Positions 62,921-64,000 of a stretch of 64,000 nt of DNA are shown here, piece after piece; the stretch's first letter is position 1, and each line of letters starts with the position of its first letter. The DNA comes from Sphingomonadales bacterium (lineage in GTDB: Bacteria > Pseudomonadota > Alphaproteobacteria > Sphingomonadales > Sphingomonadaceae). The stretch lies in the NCBI GenBank assembly GCA_025351405.1, contig JANXVZ010000024.1, forward strand, positions 1 to 64,000, in the 5' to 3' direction. A model generated the notes under the pieces. That model did no database searches and was not told the DNA's origin. It was given only the letters and a program-made list of their open reading frames with translations. The translations under genes were made by a program, and so were the position numbers.

Positions 62921-64000
62921 CTAATCCACATCGGCCTGGTGCGCATCAGGATGCGCGGCCCGTTGCATTGTCGCCAGCGCGTCATCGATGCGCCCCAGCG
63001 TTTCGTCCCGCCCCAAGGTTTCCACCACCTCGAACAATCCCGGCGACTGGGTGGCACCCGTCACGGCGGCCCGCAGTGGCTGGGCCAGCTGGCCAAGCTT
63101 GACACCCGATGCCTCCGCCAGCGCGCGCGCCGCTGCCTCGACTGTCGCCGCCGACCAGTCTTCGAGCCCGGCAAACTGCTGCCGCGCCTGGGACAGCAGT
63201 GCGATCGGCGTTGATGCTAGCAGCCTCTGCGCGGCATCGTCCATCGGAATTGGGCGGGTGCGAAGATAGAAGAGGCTGGACGAAGCCAAGTCATTGAGAT
63301 TGGGAGCGCGTTTCTTTAACTCGGCCATGCTGCGTTGCAAAATGTCGTGATCCGCAGCACCGAGCGCCCGGCCGATTCCAGCCTCGACGCGCGGTGAAAT
63401 CAGCGCGACCAGACGGGAATCATCCGCAGCCCGCATGTAGTGGCCGTTGACCGATTCCAGCTTTTTCATGTCGAAGCGCGACGGCCCGCGACCGACCGCC
63501 GACAGGTCGAACCAGGCAACGGCCTCCGCACGGCTGATGATCTCGTCATCGCCATGCCCCCAGCCGAGCCGCAGCAGGTAGTTTTCGACCGCTTCGGGCA
63601 GCATGCCCATCGCGTCGCGATAGGCATCGACCCCGAGCGCGCCATGGCGCTTCGAAAGCTTGGCACCATCGGCCCCGTGGATGAGCGGGATATGGGCATA
63701 GGCCGGCTCGGGCCACTCCAGGGCGCGGATCAGCGCCAGCTGGCGGAAGGCATTGTTAAGATGATCGTCACCGCGGATGACATGCGTCACCCCCATGTCA
63801 TGATCGTCGACGACGACGGCGAGCATATAGGTCGGCGTGCCGTCGGAACGCAGCAGCACCATGTCGTCGAGCTCGGCATTGGCGACGGTGACCGGGCCCT
63901 GCACCAGATCGTCGATGGTGACACTGCCTGTCTGGGGTGCGCGCAGCCGGATGACGAAGGGTTGGTCGGCGGGCCAATCGGCGCGGTCGCGCCAGCGGCC
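62921..64000 (-). CDS. gltX: Glutamyl-tRNA synthetase (5' end beyond the window)
   Basis: Class I aminoacyl-tRNA synthetase; the visible 359 codons are the C-terminal three-quarters. It shows D-D-H-D-M-G-V-T-H-V-I-R-G-D-D-H-L, and the KMSKS-type loop A-K-L-S-K-R-H-G. The N-terminal HIGH motif is past the right edge. The C-terminal helical anticodon-binding part is present and the frame is open to 64000. It is upstream of gltA. Confidence 0.95.
   Translation of the reverse strand, partial: GRWRDRADWPADQPFVIRLRAPQTGSVTIDDLVQGPVTVANAELDDMVLLRSDGTPTYMLAVVVDDHDMGVTHVIRGDDHLNNAFRQLALIRALEWPEPAYAHIPLIHGADGAKLSKRHGALGVDAYRDAMGMLPEAVENYLLRLGWGHGDDEIISRAEAVAWFDLSAVGRGPSRFDMKKLESVNGHYMRAADDSRLVALISPRVEAGIGRALGAADHDILQRSMAELKKRAPNLNDLASSSLFYLRTRPIPMDDAAQRLLASTPIALLSQARQQFAGLEDWSAATVEAAARALAEASGVKLGQLAQPLRAAVTGATQSPGLFEVVETLGRDETLGRIDDALATMQRAAHPDAHQADVD

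Overview
The window is about 64 kb of GC-rich alphaproteobacterial chromosome. A Sphingomonadales bacterium is the best inference. The pointers are: the CtrA/SciP cell-cycle regulator pair; a crtY-crtI-crtB-crtZ carotenoid set with no photosynthesis genes beside it; the rpiB-glyA-nrdR group; and the nuo-birA-coaX-rnj-DUF1467 order common in sphingomonads. Genes are densely packed and most same-strand neighbours overlap by 1-4 bases. I saw no tRNA, rRNA, CRISPR array, insertion sequence or prophage. Layout: 1-5.3 kb holds housekeeping genes (rpiB, glyA, a small amphipathic protein, nrdR, trmJ), then ctrA and its inhibitor sciP on the minus strand. 5.3-6.4 kb is mnmA. 6.46-22.2 kb is a flagellar basal-body/export cluster: a sigma54 activator, fliE, F, G, H, I, J, K, L, M, N, O, P, Q, R, flhB, fliD, then a second sigma54 activator on the minus strand and a MarR-like regulator. 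A well-matched sigma54 promoter with three phased operator-like sites lies in front of the first activator and probably drives the operon. FliM, FliO and FlhB are each atypical. 22.3-29.0 kb is a carotenoid block: crtY-crtI-crtB on plus, crtZ convergent, and a divergent cytochrome P450 plus alpha/beta hydrolase pair. 29.1-39.7 kb is mixed: a lipoprotein, two secreted proteins, uvrB, a GreA/B-type factor, two tandem 475-residue asparagine-synthetase-like proteins separated by an AT-rich spacer, a secreted serine hydrolase, a VOC protein, a squalene/phytoene-synthase-fold protein resembling the complex I assembly factor NDUFAF6, and an EF-hand protein. 39.7-54.3 kb is trmFO (minus), then nuoGHIJKLMN-birA-coaX-rnj-DUF1467. 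nuoA-F are not next to nuoG. 54.3-55.1 kb is a gene-poor stretch with a frameshifted zinc-ribbon pseudogene. 55.1-61.6 kb holds a long coiled-coil membrane protein and a probable inositol-phosphate/inositol-lipid locus: two CDP-alcohol phosphatidyltransferases, one with a degenerate nucleotidyltransferase-like N-domain, inositol-3-phosphate synthase, and an inositol-1-phosphate cytidylyltransferase-like enzyme. 61.6-64 kb is gltA and the 3' part of gltX on minus. The strongest leads are the CDP-inositol-type locus, the sigma54 control region with a predicted leaderless start, the P450/hydrolase next to the carotenoid genes, the 17-bp duplication at nuoJ/nuoK, and the paired asparagine-synthetase-like genes. 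All protein assignments rest on reading motifs and gene order; no database search was possible.
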